A DNA stretch of 64,000 nt. Origin: Mycobacterium branderi (GTDB lineage: Bacteria; Actinomycetota; Actinomycetes; Mycobacteriales; Mycobacteriaceae). A program made the translations under genes and the position numbers. Location: assembly GCF_010728725.1 (NCBI RefSeq), contig NZ_AP022606.1:2418001-2482000 (forward strand), given 5' to 3'. Under the pieces are notes generated by a model. It was not told the DNA's origin, made no database searches, and was given only the letters and a program-made list of their open reading frames with translations. This document shows positions 28,521 to 36,823 of this stretch, piece by piece (position 1 is the stretch's first letter; every line of letters starts with the position of its first letter).

Positions 28521-29387
28521 TCAAAGTTTGGCGATCACGTTCTCGGCGAACTTCTCCAAGTTGCGGATCTTGGTATCCAGCGGCTCAGTGTCGGGGCCTT
28601 TGATGTAGGGCACGCGGAAGCCGACGATGACGTCGGTGACACCCTTGTCCTCCAGCCGCTTGATGCCGTCGAGGGTGAACGCGTCGGCCGAGATGACGTG
28701 GATCTCGAACGGCCCGGTCTTGCCCTCTTCTTCGCGAAACTGCTTGAGCCGCACCAGGAGCCGATCCAGCTCCGCGGGGTCGCCGCCGCCGTGCATCCAG
28801 CCGTCGGCGCGGGCGGCCCGCCGCAGTGCCGCATCGGCATGGCCGCCGACCAGGATCGGGATCGGCTGGGTGGGCGCCGGGGTCATCTTGGTTTTCGGGA
28901 TGTCGTAGAACTCGCCGTGGAACTCGAAGTACTCGCCGGTGGTCAGGCCGCGCACGATTTCGATGCACTCGTCGATTCGCTTGCCGCGCTTGGCAAACGG
29001 AACACCCATCAGCTCGTAGTCCTCCGGCCACGGGCTGGTGCCGACGCCAAGGCCGACCCGGTTGCCGATCAGCGCCGCCAGCGAACCGGCCTGCTTGGCC
29101 ACCAGCGCCGGCGGCCGGATGGGCAGCTTGAGCACAAAGAAGTTGAACCGCAGCGTCGTCGTCACCGCGCCCAGCGCGGCCGTCAGCACGAACGTCTCGA
29201 TGAACGCCTTGTCCTCGAGGAACTCGCGACTGCCGTCGGGCGTGTACGGGTACTTCGCGTCGGACTCGAACGGATAGGCGATGCTGTCCGGGATCGTCAT
29301 GGCGGCGTACCCGGCCGCCTCGGCGGCCTTCGCCAGCGGGATGTAGAACGCCGGATCGGTCATCGCCTCCGCGTAGCTGAACCGCAC
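28521..29387 (-). CDS. F420-dependent LLM-class oxidoreductase, Rv0940c type
   Basis: Luciferase-like TIM barrel of 288 residues with MRFSYAEAMTDPAFYIPLAKAAEAAGYAAMTIPDS at the start, a substrate/cofactor strand (LGAVTTTLRFNFFVLKLPIRPPALVAKQAGSLAALIGNRVGLGVGTSPWPEDYELMGVPF) and [24 protein letters not shown]. The GTG start follows AGGAGG four bases upstream. The same gene sits near Rv0939 in M. tuberculosis. Hydride transfer from reduced F420 to an unknown substrate is inferred from the family. Confidence 0.88.
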   Translation of the reverse strand: MRFSYAEAMTDPAFYIPLAKAAEAAGYAAMTIPDSIAYPFESDAKYPYTPDGSREFLEDKAFIETFVLTAALGAVTTTLRFNFFVLKLPIRPPALVAKQAGSLAALIGNRVGLGVGTSPWPEDYELMGVPFAKRGKRIDECIEIVRGLTTGEYFEFHGEFYDIPKTKMTPAPTQPIPILVGGHADAALRRAARADGWMHGGGDPAELDRLLVRLKQFREEEGKTGPFEIHVISADAFTLDGIKRLEDKGVTDVIVGFRVPYIKGPDTEPLDTKIRNLEKFAENVIAKL

Positions 29388-29508
29388 ACCGCCTCCTGTC
29401 GTCGCACGTCAAACAGATGCTAGAACGCGCTATCTGTAGTTGCCGCCCGCGCCAGGGCGCGCGACAATTGGTGCCATCTCGATCGAAGCAGCCGATCGGA
29501 GTGACAAC

Positions 29509-30207
29509 ATGACAGCGAATCGCCAAAATGGTCTTCTCCTCGAAGTGGCGGACCTGGTCCAAGCCCTGCAGCAGCAATCCGCCGACGTCGACTCGGTCCT
29601 GGCGGAATTGACCGAAAACGCTGCCTGCGCCGTTCCCGGCGCCCAATACGCCGGCATCACGATCGCAACTCGCAACGGCAAAGTGCGGACCGCCGCGGCG
29701 ACCGGCCAGTATCCGGTATTGCTCGACGAGATCCAGCAGCGCCATGGCGAGGGCCCGTGCCTGTCGGCGGCGTGGGAACACCACACGATCCGGATCAGCG
29801 ACTTGGCGCGAGAGCGGCGTTGGCCGTCCTACTGCCGCGACGCCCTTGCGGATACCCCGATCCGGTCGATCATGGCGTTCCAGCTGTTCGCCGACCACCA
29901 CACCATGGGTGCGCTGAACGTCTACGCGGAGCAACCGGACGTGTTCGACGACGAAGCGGTGGAGATGGGACTGATCATGGCCACACACACCGCACTGGCC
30001 TGGAACCTGGTCCGCCGCGACGAGCAGTTCCGCAGCGCGCTGGCATCCCGCGACATCATCGGCCAGGCCAAGGGCATGATCATGGAGCGGTTCAAGATCG
30101 ACGCCGTGCAGGCATTCGAACTGCTCAAGCGCTTGTCGCAGAGTTCCAATACGCCTCTGGCAAGCGTGGCGCGCCAGCTCGTCGAGTCAGAGCATCCCAG
30201 CCCATGA
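29509..30207 (+). CDS. GAF-ANTAR regulator
   Basis: ATG 29509 gives 232 residues. The N-terminal GAF domain (about 10-165) is seen in QYAGITIATRNGKVRTAAATG and GEGPCLSAAWEHHTIRISDLARERRWP. The C-terminal ANTAR helices (about 175-230) read RSALASRDIIGQAKGMIMERFKIDAVQAFELLKRLSQ, with the conserved Ala/Gly faces. ANTAR domains bind paired RNA hexaloops and block terminators when a small molecule or partner signals through GAF. The next gene overlaps its stop. Confidence 0.9.
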   Translation: MTANRQNGLLLEVADLVQALQQQSADVDSVLAELTENAACAVPGAQYAGITIATRNGKVRTAAATGQYPVLLDEIQQRHGEGPCLSAAWEHHTIRISDLARERRWPSYCRDALADTPIRSIMAFQLFADHHTMGALNVYAEQPDVFDDEAVEMGLIMATHTALAWNLVRRDEQFRSALASRDIIGQAKGMIMERFKIDAVQAFELLKRLSQSSNTPLASVARQLVESEHPSP

Positions 30208-30596
30208 CCGCGACCGAGGAAGGCGTGCCAAGGGACTCCGCGGCGGTGCGCGGCGAGCAGGCGCGACTGCGGGCAATTGAGCTGCAGCAGCGCAGAGCCG
30301 AACTCGCGTCGGGGATGCCGTCGAGCGCCGAGACTGTCGAGTCCGCGCGGCTGCACGCCGAAGAATCACTGCGACGGGCCACGCGGGCGCATCAGGCTGC
30401 GGCGAACAGGCATCTCGAAGCCAGCGCCGCACACCGGCGCGCGGCCGCCGCGCACGAACAGGCCGCCATGCTCGCCGGCGACGCCGCCGGGGAGGCACAC
30501 CAGGACGCGGCCGCCGTGCACCGTGCGGAAGCCGCGATACATGACGCCGCCGCGGTCGTCCAGTCGGAAGCAGGAGCCCCGCCCGCTACGAGCTGA
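30204..30596 (+). CDS. Ala-rich coiled-coil protein of unknown function
   Basis: The ATG overlaps the GAF-ANTAR stop by four bases, so the two are co-translated. The 130 residues are one long Ala/His/Glu-rich helix (AHQAAANRHLEASAAHRRAAAAHEQAAMLAGDAA...) with spaced alanines typical of a coiled coil, and no recognisable catalytic domain. Tight coupling suggests a partner or scaffold for the ANTAR protein. The gene overlaps the convergent CheB-like gene by 11 bases. Confidence 0.65.
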   Translation: MTATEEGVPRDSAAVRGEQARLRAIELQQRRAELASGMPSSAETVESARLHAEESLRRATRAHQAAANRHLEASAAHRRAAAAHEQAAMLAGDAAGEAHQDAAAVHRAEAAIHDAAAVVQSEAGAPPATS

Positions 30597-31224
30597 GCCG
30601 GGCCCAAGGGGGCGGCGGGACCGTGAGCAAATCGGCGGCCCCCGGCGCGGTGGTGAGGGCCAGCAATGCCGTCGCGAGCCGGTCGGTCGGGAGCACGAAG
30701 TCGGCGCATCCGGTCGCGATCGCGTTGGCCGGCATACTCGGCGCCCGCGCGGTGGCGGGGTCCTGGACCAGTACGCGGCCGCCGGTGCGCTTGACTGCAC
30801 GGCATCCGTCGGCTCCGTCGGCCAGCGAGCCGGTCAAGATGACGGCAACTGTCGGCGTGGCCCGCGCCGAGCTGGTCAGCAGCGCGTCGCCCGGTTTGGT
30901 GTCGTCGCGACCGTCGGCAAGTACCCAACGCCCCGCCTCGTCAATGGTTGCGGTGGTCTCCGCGGGCACCACCGTGATCCCGGGCTGATCCGCGGCGTCA
31001 CCGGCCACGGCGACGCGGACGGGCAGACCCGTACGACGGGCGAGGATCGGGACGAGGAGGTCGTGGCCAGCCGTGCGCCGACGATGCTGCACAACCGCTA
31101 TCGGCACCGGATACGTCGGCGCAAGCCCGGCCAGGACCGTCGTGATCGCTCGCATCCCACCCAATGACGCGACGACGACGACCCGCCCGAAGTTCGGTGT
31201 CGCAGAAGGACACGACCGGACCAT
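30586..31224 (-). CDS. CheB-methylesterase-like protein, catalytic domain only
   Basis: ATG 31224 gives 212 residues. The CheB fold is visible: RVVVVASLGGMRAITTVLAGL holds the putative nucleophile Ser (usually GASTGG), AVVQHRR the His, and AVILTGSLADGADG the Asp. APSMPANAIATG is also typical (MPxxAI). No receiver domain is attached. Glycines around the nucleophile deviate from the canonical motif, so activity is likely but unproven. It is divergent from the Crp/Fnr gene with paired palindromes between them. Confidence 0.75.
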   Translation of the reverse strand: MVRSCPSATPNFGRVVVVASLGGMRAITTVLAGLAPTYPVPIAVVQHRRRTAGHDLLVPILARRTGLPVRVAVAGDAADQPGITVVPAETTATIDEAGRWVLADGRDDTKPGDALLTSSARATPTVAVILTGSLADGADGCRAVKRTGGRVLVQDPATARAPSMPANAIATGCADFVLPTDRLATALLALTTAPGAADLLTVPPPPWARLSS

Positions 31225-31230
31225 GTGTGT

Positions 31231-31260
31231 CAGCGTAATCGCTGTGTCGGGTTGCCGACA
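31231..31260. promoter_or_regulatory. Two adjacent palindromes between divergent cheB-like and crp-like genes
   Basis: CAGCG-TAAT-CGCTG (31231-31244) and TGTCGG-GTTG-CCGACA (31245-31260) abut exactly in the 67-base divergent promoter region. Either could be the operator of the adjacent Crp/Fnr regulator. Neither matches TGTGA-N6-TCACA. Confidence 0.4.
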
Positions 31261-31291
31261 TAACCGTCGCCGGACTGGGTACACCGGATGA

Positions 31292-32008
31292 ATGAAGGCG
31301 GCGGATATTCGGCGCAATGCGATTTTGGCCCAGCTGCCGGAATCGGAGTTCGCCGAGCTGCAGCCACACCTGCGACTGGAACACAGCGAAATCAAACGTG
31401 CGGCCTACGAGCCGGGAAAGCCCATCAACGACATCTATTTTCCGTTGACCGCGGTGTACTCGCTGGTGGCCATGGCCGACGGACAGGTCCAACTCGAGGT
31501 CGCCACGGTCGGCCACGAGGGAATGGTGGGCCTGCCGGTGTACCTGGGCGCCACCAGCAGCCCGCAGGCCGCGTTTTGTCAGGTCAGCGGCGAGACGGTC
31601 CGCATCAGCGCCGCCGACTTCCGCGCGGCGCTGGCCCGCGACGGCGGTTTGCATGCGCTGCTGAACCGGTTCACTCAGGCAACCATGGTGCAGGTCTCGC
31701 AGAACGTGGTGTGCAACCGCAGCCACTCCACGGAGGCGCGAATGGCCCGCTGGCTGCTGACGACCCAGGATCGGGTGGGCCGCGACGAGTTTCCGCTCAC
31801 CCAGGAGTTCCTGGCACAGATGTTGGGGGTGCACCGGCCCACCGTCTCCGACACCGCGCAACGGGTCCAGGCCCAGGGCCTCATCCGTTACCGGCGCGGC
31901 GTCATCACGATCACCGACCGCGGCGGGCTGGAGCGGACGGCGTGCGACTGCTACCGCATCGTCAAAGCCGAGTTCGACAGCTTGCGCGATCATCGGCGCA
32001 AGCCGTGA
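31292..32008 (+). CDS. Crp/Fnr-superfamily transcriptional regulator
   Basis: The 238-residue protein has an N-terminal cupin-like sensor domain (PINDIYFPLTAVYSLVAMADGQVQLEVATVGHEGMVGLPVYLG). It lacks the cAMP phosphate cassette, and a C-terminal helix-turn-helix reads LTQEFLAQMLGVHRPTVSDTAQRVQAQGLIRYRRGVITITD. This layout matches the Crp/Fnr subgroup common beside bacteriophytochrome or CheB/CheR-like genes, whose ligand is unknown. It is divergent from the small CheB-like gene and convergent with the CheR-PAS gene. Confidence 0.85.
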   Translation: MKAADIRRNAILAQLPESEFAELQPHLRLEHSEIKRAAYEPGKPINDIYFPLTAVYSLVAMADGQVQLEVATVGHEGMVGLPVYLGATSSPQAAFCQVSGETVRISAADFRAALARDGGLHALLNRFTQATMVQVSQNVVCNRSHSTEARMARWLLTTQDRVGRDEFPLTQEFLAQMLGVHRPTVSDTAQRVQAQGLIRYRRGVITITDRGGLERTACDCYRIVKAEFDSLRDHRRKP

Positions 32009-32011
32009 CGG

Positions 32012-33853
32012 TCAGGACTGTGCGTCCATCAACAGCAGCGCGCCGTTGACGTTGCCCTCCGGGCCTTGAAAGCCGGTGCAGATCACCCGTACCTGGGTGG
32101 GCCGGCCGCGGCGGTTGACGGCGTCGACGACCGACTCGCCCGGGTTTTGCGGATCGACGAACGCGTTGCCGATCAACGGCCGCACAGTGTCCATCGGCAG
32201 CCCGATGTCCAGCGAGGTGAGGACTTCGCCGGTGGCCTCGTCGGCGCGCAGCCCCCACAGTTCCTCGCAGCCGCGGTTCCACACCACCACCCGCATCTCC
32301 CGGTCGACCACCACCATGCCCAAATGGACCGAATTGACCAGTGAGTCAAGGAAAGTGCGGGCGTCGTCGAGTTCGACGCTGCGCTCCCGCAGCGCGTCGT
32401 TGATGGTGTGCAGCTCGTCGTTGGTGGACTGCAGCTCCTCGTTCATCGTCTCGAGTTCTTCGTTGGTGGACTGCAGTTCCTCGTTGGTGGTTTCGAGTTC
32501 CTCGACGGTCGACTGCAGTTCTTCGTTGGTGGTCTCGAGTTCTTCGTTGGTCGATTGCAGTTCCTCGTAGGCCGCCTCGAGCTGACGGTTGGTCTGCACC
32601 ACCTTGTCCAACAGCGCCCGCGTCGCGGTGACGTCGAAGAACACGATCGACACGCCCAGCAGCCCGTTTTCGGCGTCGATGAGCGGGTTGACGTGAATCT
32701 CGAACCAGACGGTTTCCGCGCCCTGGCGTTGCCATTTGACGTCGGGAATCCGCGCCGGTCGCCGCTCGACTTTGGCCTGTTCCAGGTAGGCGCGCAGTTC
32801 GACCGGCCGATACGAGACCTCCAAATCGCGCAATAGCCGGCCGATGTCGCGAGCCGAGAGCCCGAACATCGCTTCGGCCTGCTGGTTGATCATCGCCACG
32901 GTGTCTTCGCCGGTCACCACGATCTGCGCGACGGGGTTGGCCCGAAAAGCCAAGTCGCGCACGGTGGCCAGGCCGGGCAGCTCGCCGTGGCGGTCATACA
33001 TCGCGGCCGCGGGGTCGTAGCGATCGAGCCCGCTGTGTGAACCGGGCGCCTTGCGGAAGACCCGATGCTTGAGGTTCAACGGGGTGAACCGATCGGTGTG
33101 GCTCAACAACATCTCGGCATGGCCGAGAAACAGTGTGCCCTGGGCAGACAGGGCAAAGTGCAAGCGCCCCAATACATTTCGTTGTGTCTCGGCGTTCATG
33201 TACATCAGTGTGTTGCGGCACACCAGCAGATCCACCCGGGAGATCGGGGCATCTTTCACCAAATCGTTGCGACCGAAGATCACCGCCCGGCGCAGGTCTT
33301 TGTGAAAGGTGTAGCGGCCGTTGAGCTGATCGAAGTATTTCTCCAAGAGTGGAGCGGAAACCGACTCGACGGCCTTGGCGTCGTAGGTGGCGGCTCGCGC
33401 CTCGGTCAGTGCGTCCTCGTCGACGTCGGTCGCGTAGATCTTCACCCGTTGCCGGAAGTTGTCCGGTCCGACGGCCTCGGCGAGCAGCATGGCCAGCGTG
33501 TAGGCCTCCTGGCCGGAGGCGCAGCCGGCGCTCCAGACGCGGATCGGGTCGTCGGGACCGCGCTCGGCGAGTATGCGCGGGATGACATCGCTCGCGACGT
33601 ATTCCCATGCATCCGGGTCGCGAAAGAACGCCGTGACGTTGATCAGGATGGTGTTGAACAGCGCCGAGAACTCGTCGGAGCTGGCTTGCAGAACGTCGAG
33701 ATATTGGTCGAAGGATTCGTGCCCGGACTGTGCCATCCGGTGGCGCACCCGTCGCATCAGCGTGGTGCGCTTGTATCCGGTGAAGTCGAACCCCCGGGAA
33801 TCCCGCATGTATCGCAGTAGGGCTTCGAACGATTCGTCGGTCGTGGTATCCAT
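32012..33853 (-). CDS. CheR methyltransferase fused to PAS domains and a heptad coiled coil
   Basis: Residues about 1-270 are CheR: the helical N-domain (GYKRTTLMRRVRHRMAQ), SAM loop VWSAGCASGQEAYTLAMLLAE, IYATDVDEDALTEAR and DLLVCRNTLMYM. A PAS domain (about 300-410) is followed by a striking coiled coil (about 425-485) made of repeats of the type ELQSTNEELETTNEELQST, then a second PAS domain (about 500-613). No TPR or chemoreceptor domain is present. CheR domains methylate glutamates with SAM; the target here is unknown. The STAS-ATPase and CheB genes follow upstream on the same strand. Confidence 0.9.
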   Translation of the reverse strand: MDTTTDESFEALLRYMRDSRGFDFTGYKRTTLMRRVRHRMAQSGHESFDQYLDVLQASSDEFSALFNTILINVTAFFRDPDAWEYVASDVIPRILAERGPDDPIRVWSAGCASGQEAYTLAMLLAEAVGPDNFRQRVKIYATDVDEDALTEARAATYDAKAVESVSAPLLEKYFDQLNGRYTFHKDLRRAVIFGRNDLVKDAPISRVDLLVCRNTLMYMNAETQRNVLGRLHFALSAQGTLFLGHAEMLLSHTDRFTPLNLKHRVFRKAPGSHSGLDRYDPAAAMYDRHGELPGLATVRDLAFRANPVAQIVVTGEDTVAMINQQAEAMFGLSARDIGRLLRDLEVSYRPVELRAYLEQAKVERRPARIPDVKWQRQGAETVWFEIHVNPLIDAENGLLGVSIVFFDVTATRALLDKVVQTNRQLEAAYEELQSTNEELETTNEELQSTVEELETTNEELQSTNEELETMNEELQSTNDELHTINDALRERSVELDDARTFLDSLVNSVHLGMVVVDREMRVVVWNRGCEELWGLRADEATGEVLTSLDIGLPMDTVRPLIGNAFVDPQNPGESVVDAVNRRGRPTQVRVICTGFQGPEGNVNGALLLMDAQS

Positions 33854-33902
33854 CTCGTCCCGTCTGCAGACACCGTGTCGCGAACTTGAACACTACTCGC
33901 GG

Positions 33903-34661
33903 CTACAGCCGATTTTCCGGTCCTACGACCGCCCATACCGCCTTTCCCGACGGGGTCGGTGTGCTGCCCCAGGCGCGCGACACCGCAGCGACAATCGCCA
34001 GCCCGGACACCCGCTCGATGCCGCGGACCGGATCCTCGTGCCGGGCTGCCGGCGTGCCGCTATGGTCACGCACCGAGATGCTGACCGTCTCCCCGACGGA
34101 CTCCAGCACCACCACCGGCGCGCTGTCGGTATGTTGCAGCACGTTCTCCACGAACACGTTGACGATCACGGTTGCCACCGAGATCAGATCATCCTGCGAC
34201 CAGGCCGTCAGATGCTCGGCGACCAGGTCACGGGCCGTGCGCAGGCTGGCAAGCGTGGCCGGCAGCTCCACGCGCACCCGCCGCCGTGCGATCAGAGCCT
34301 GCGCCGCAAGAGCGTTCAACGCGGCTTCGACGCTCGCGTGCACCGGGACATAGCGCGTCACACCGGTGTGTGCGATGGCCGCCCGGCGACGCGGCTGCGA
34401 GCAGATCAAAACAATCGGAACATCCGGCCAGGTGCTCACGTGCCAGCGCGCGCTGGTGAACACCGACCACGCCGACGACGCCGGAACGTTCAGCGCGTCG
34501 ACGTCGACCAGTACCGCACGCGGCTCGTCCAGCGCCGCCTTGATGACGGCGTCGCGCAGTTTCAGGTAGCTCGTGCTGTCGAGAACACCCTCGACAGCGA
34601 GCAGACACACGGTTCCCGCGGTCCGCTCGGAAACTGTCAGCGCGCTGGCGTGGCTAGCCAT
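33903..34661 (-). CDS. STAS domain plus HATPase (anti-sigma-kinase-like) protein
   Basis: ATG 34661 gives 252 residues. The N-terminal half is a STAS/anti-sigma-antagonist fold (LLAVEGVLDSTSYLKLRDAVIKAALDEPRAVLVDVDALNVPASSAWSVF). The C-terminal half is a GHKL ATPase of the RsbW type, with N-box ATVIVNVFVENVLQHT and the G1-like RGIERVSGLAIVAAVSRAWG. This combination occurs in partner-switching control of alternative sigma factors. The start overlaps the CheB stop by eight bases, so the two are co-translated. Confidence 0.8.
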   Translation of the reverse strand: MASHASALTVSERTAGTVCLLAVEGVLDSTSYLKLRDAVIKAALDEPRAVLVDVDALNVPASSAWSVFTSARWHVSTWPDVPIVLICSQPRRRAAIAHTGVTRYVPVHASVEAALNALAAQALIARRRVRVELPATLASLRTARDLVAEHLTAWSQDDLISVATVIVNVFVENVLQHTDSAPVVVLESVGETVSISVRDHSGTPAARHEDPVRGIERVSGLAIVAAVSRAWGSTPTPSGKAVWAVVGPENRL

Positions 34662-35685
34662 CGGATTCCTGGTGTCTGCCGTACGCCTCGGACAACCGGC
34701 TGCCGAGTATCGACATCGCATGCTCGGCTTCCATGGCGATTGCTTCATAGCGTTCGCTCAATATCCCGGGGGTGACCTGCTCGGCCAACCGGCGAGACAG
34801 TTTGGCCTTCTCCTGCAGGCTGCGCATCGCAACCCACATCGCGGTCTCGATCTCCTCGTCGCGTGCGCGCAGCAGTGCGTCGGACGTCCAGGCATGACCC
34901 ACATGGCAGCGGTAGCTGCCTTCGCTGACCGCGATGAGCGAGCCGTTGCAGTCCGGGCACGTGTAGCCCGACGGTGTCCCCAGCGCCTCGGTGTCGAAAT
35001 CAGTCGAGAACCGCCGAGCCATCGCGATTCGGTTCTCCAGCTCCATGCGCTCGTCGGGCTCCATCTCACGGTCCTCGAAAACTCGATCGGCCAACTGCTT
35101 GAGCAGCCCGCCTACTTCAATGGCCGCCAGCTCGTGATCGACGACGCCGGCCTCGATGGCGTTCGTCGGCATGGCGGGAAACAGCGCATCAGCAGGCGAT
35201 TGGGCGATCGTCGTACCGCCGCGCGACTTGATCGCGGCGCATCCCAACATGCCGTCGTCGAGGACGCCGGAGAGCAAGACGCCGACCGCGCGCGGGCCGT
35301 GCGCCAGTGCCACCGAGCGGAACAACGCATTGATCGCGGGGCGGTGGCCGTTCTCGGTAGGCCCTTGGGACAACGCGATTCGGTTGTCGTCCACAAGCAG
35401 GTGGCGGTCGGGCACCGCGACCTGGATGGTGCCGGGCGTCAAGGGCGCTCCGTCGGCGGCTTGAGCCGCCGGCAGCGGCCCGTTGCGATCCAGGATGCGG
35501 GCCAGCACGCTCGGCGCGCCCGCCGGCATGTGCAGTGCGACGAGGACCGCGCAGGGCAAATCGGGTGGCAGCCCGGCGGCGAAATGGGTGAGCGCCTCCA
35601 CGCCACCGGCCGAACCCCCGACCGCGACCACGTTGAGCGCTTGTTGGACTGGCATTACGCTCGCCACCATTTCTGGGTTACCCAC
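34654..35685 (-). CDS. CheB methylesterase with C-terminal zinc-ribbon-like segment
   Basis: Residues about 10-200 are a CheB catalytic domain: VVAVGGSAGGVEALTHFAAGLP (Ser), AVLVALHMPAGAPS (His), VGVLLSGVLDDGMLG (Asp), FPAMPTNAIEAG. Instead of a receiver domain, it has a C-terminal part with CPDCNGSL and CHVGH (about 240-265), which looks like a small zinc site, then helices. The start may be GTG 35685, ATG 35670 or ATG 35655. It probably removes methyl groups added by the CheR protein encoded nearby, outside a flagellar chemotaxis system. Confidence 0.85.
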   Translation of the reverse strand: MGNPEMVASVMPVQQALNVVAVGGSAGGVEALTHFAAGLPPDLPCAVLVALHMPAGAPSVLARILDRNGPLPAAQAADGAPLTPGTIQVAVPDRHLLVDDNRIALSQGPTENGHRPAINALFRSVALAHGPRAVGVLLSGVLDDGMLGCAAIKSRGGTTIAQSPADALFPAMPTNAIEAGVVDHELAAIEVGGLLKQLADRVFEDREMEPDERMELENRIAMARRFSTDFDTEALGTPSGYTCPDCNGSLIAVSEGSYRCHVGHAWTSDALLRARDEEIETAMWVAMRSLQEKAKLSRRLAEQVTPGILSERYEAIAMEAEHAMSILGSRLSEAYGRHQESDG

Positions 35686-35737
35686 AGGGCCGCACAGACA
35701 ACCCTGTCAACGGGCCATCTATCCAGATTACGCGGCT

Positions 35738-36823
35738 CTACCGGGAAATAGCCGAGAACTCAGCGCCCGCCAGCGCGAACGGCGGCGCGCCAACGCCGGC
35801 GATCGAGTGGGTGTTCTGCGGTGTTTGTTCGGTGATCCGTGCGGGCACGCTGCGCTCACCGACCGCCAGCGTCACCGCCCGCGACTGCTTGAGCACATCT
35901 GCTGGCAGTTGACCGAAAACCGTTCCCTGCCAATGGTATTGGCCGTCGATCGGATCGACGTGCCCGGTGAGCCGGACGCGCACCGGGTGGTCTGCGCCGG
36001 CGACGGTCAACGTCGCGGTGCCATCGTAGGCGTCGTCGCGCGGGCCGAAGGACAGCTCGTACGCCGATGCCGTCGGGCGAAGCCGCGGTCGTCGCAGGTA
36101 AACACGTTCGTTGAACACCTGTTGGCTGCTGCGGCGCACCTCGATGCGCGAATAGCCGGCCATGAGCCGCAGGCAGCGCGCGATGTAGCGCGCGGTGTCC
36201 GGTCCGTTGAGCAGGAAATAGTTGGGAAAGCCATGCATCGCAACGCCCAGGTAGGGCTCGGTGCCGTCGTGCCAGGCCTGTTGAATGGTGAGCCCGCGGG
36301 CGCCGACCAGGGTGTCGTCGGGAAGGTGATCGCGGATCGCCAGCCCGGTGCCGTAGGCGATGACGTCGGCGTCATGGTGGACACCGTCGCGGGTGCGGAT
36401 GCCCGACGGCGTCAGCGTGTCGATCGGCGACGCCACCACGCCGACCGGCGGTTGTCTGCGCCGCCAGCGACCGATGGCGGGCACCACTCGCCGCGGGGGG
36501 TGGGGGAAGACCGTCACCGATGCGGCGGCGGACAGCCGCTCGATGAGCCGGCCGGCGGCGGCGTCGGCCCCGATCACGGCGATGCGTTTGCCGGCCGGGT
36601 CGAAATCGGGATCGGGTGCGGCTGCGGGGAACGTGGTACCGCGAAAGTCGTTGCGGCCCGGCAGGTTCGGTGTCCAGGGGACGAACGGTGAGGCTGCGGT
36701 GACGACGACCCGGCTGTGGTGGGTCTGGCCATCGCCGGTGGTCAGCGCCCAGGTGTCGGTGTCGTCGTCGAACACCGAAGCGACCACCTCACGGTCGCCG
36801 ACCGTGAAGACGTCGTGGATCAC
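35738..36823 (-). CDS. Flavin-monooxygenase remnant with DUF4873 C-terminal domain (Rv0943c type)
   Basis: The 361 residues correspond to the middle and end of a flavin-containing monooxygenase: NADP-binding-like RIAVIGADAAAGRLIERL, VIAYGTGLAIRDHL and MHGFPNYFLLNGPDT. A C-terminal beta-rich DUF4873-type domain follows (AYELSFGPRDDAYDGTATLTVAG...DGQYHWQGTVFG). The N-terminal FAD-binding GxGxxG region is missing: the GTG start overlaps the stop of the diiron oxygenase gene, so no upstream coding sequence remains. M. tuberculosis Rv0943c has a similar short length. It may work with a partner or be non-enzymatic. Confidence 0.75.
   Translation of the reverse strand: MIHDVFTVGDREVVASVFDDDTDTWALTTGDGQTHHSRVVVTAASPFVPWTPNLPGRNDFRGTTFPAAAPDPDFDPAGKRIAVIGADAAAGRLIERLSAAASVTVFPHPPRRVVPAIGRWRRRQPPVGVVASPIDTLTPSGIRTRDGVHHDADVIAYGTGLAIRDHLPDDTLVGARGLTIQQAWHDGTEPYLGVAMHGFPNYFLLNGPDTARYIARCLRLMAGYSRIEVRRSSQQVFNERVYLRRPRLRPTASAYELSFGPRDDAYDGTATLTVAGADHPVRVRLTGHVDPIDGQYHWQGTVFGQLPADVLKQSRAVTLAVGERSVPARITEQTPQNTHSIAGVGAPPFALAGAEFSAISR

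Noticed and set aside
29417..29432. Possible KstR box before the Rv0940c-like gene
   Set aside because: TAGAACGCGCTATC differs from TNNAACNNGTTNNA at two defined bases; too weak to claim.
32400..32575. Short direct DNA repeats, CRISPR-like at first sight
   Set aside because: They encode the heptad coiled coil of the CheR protein in frame; there are no spacers.
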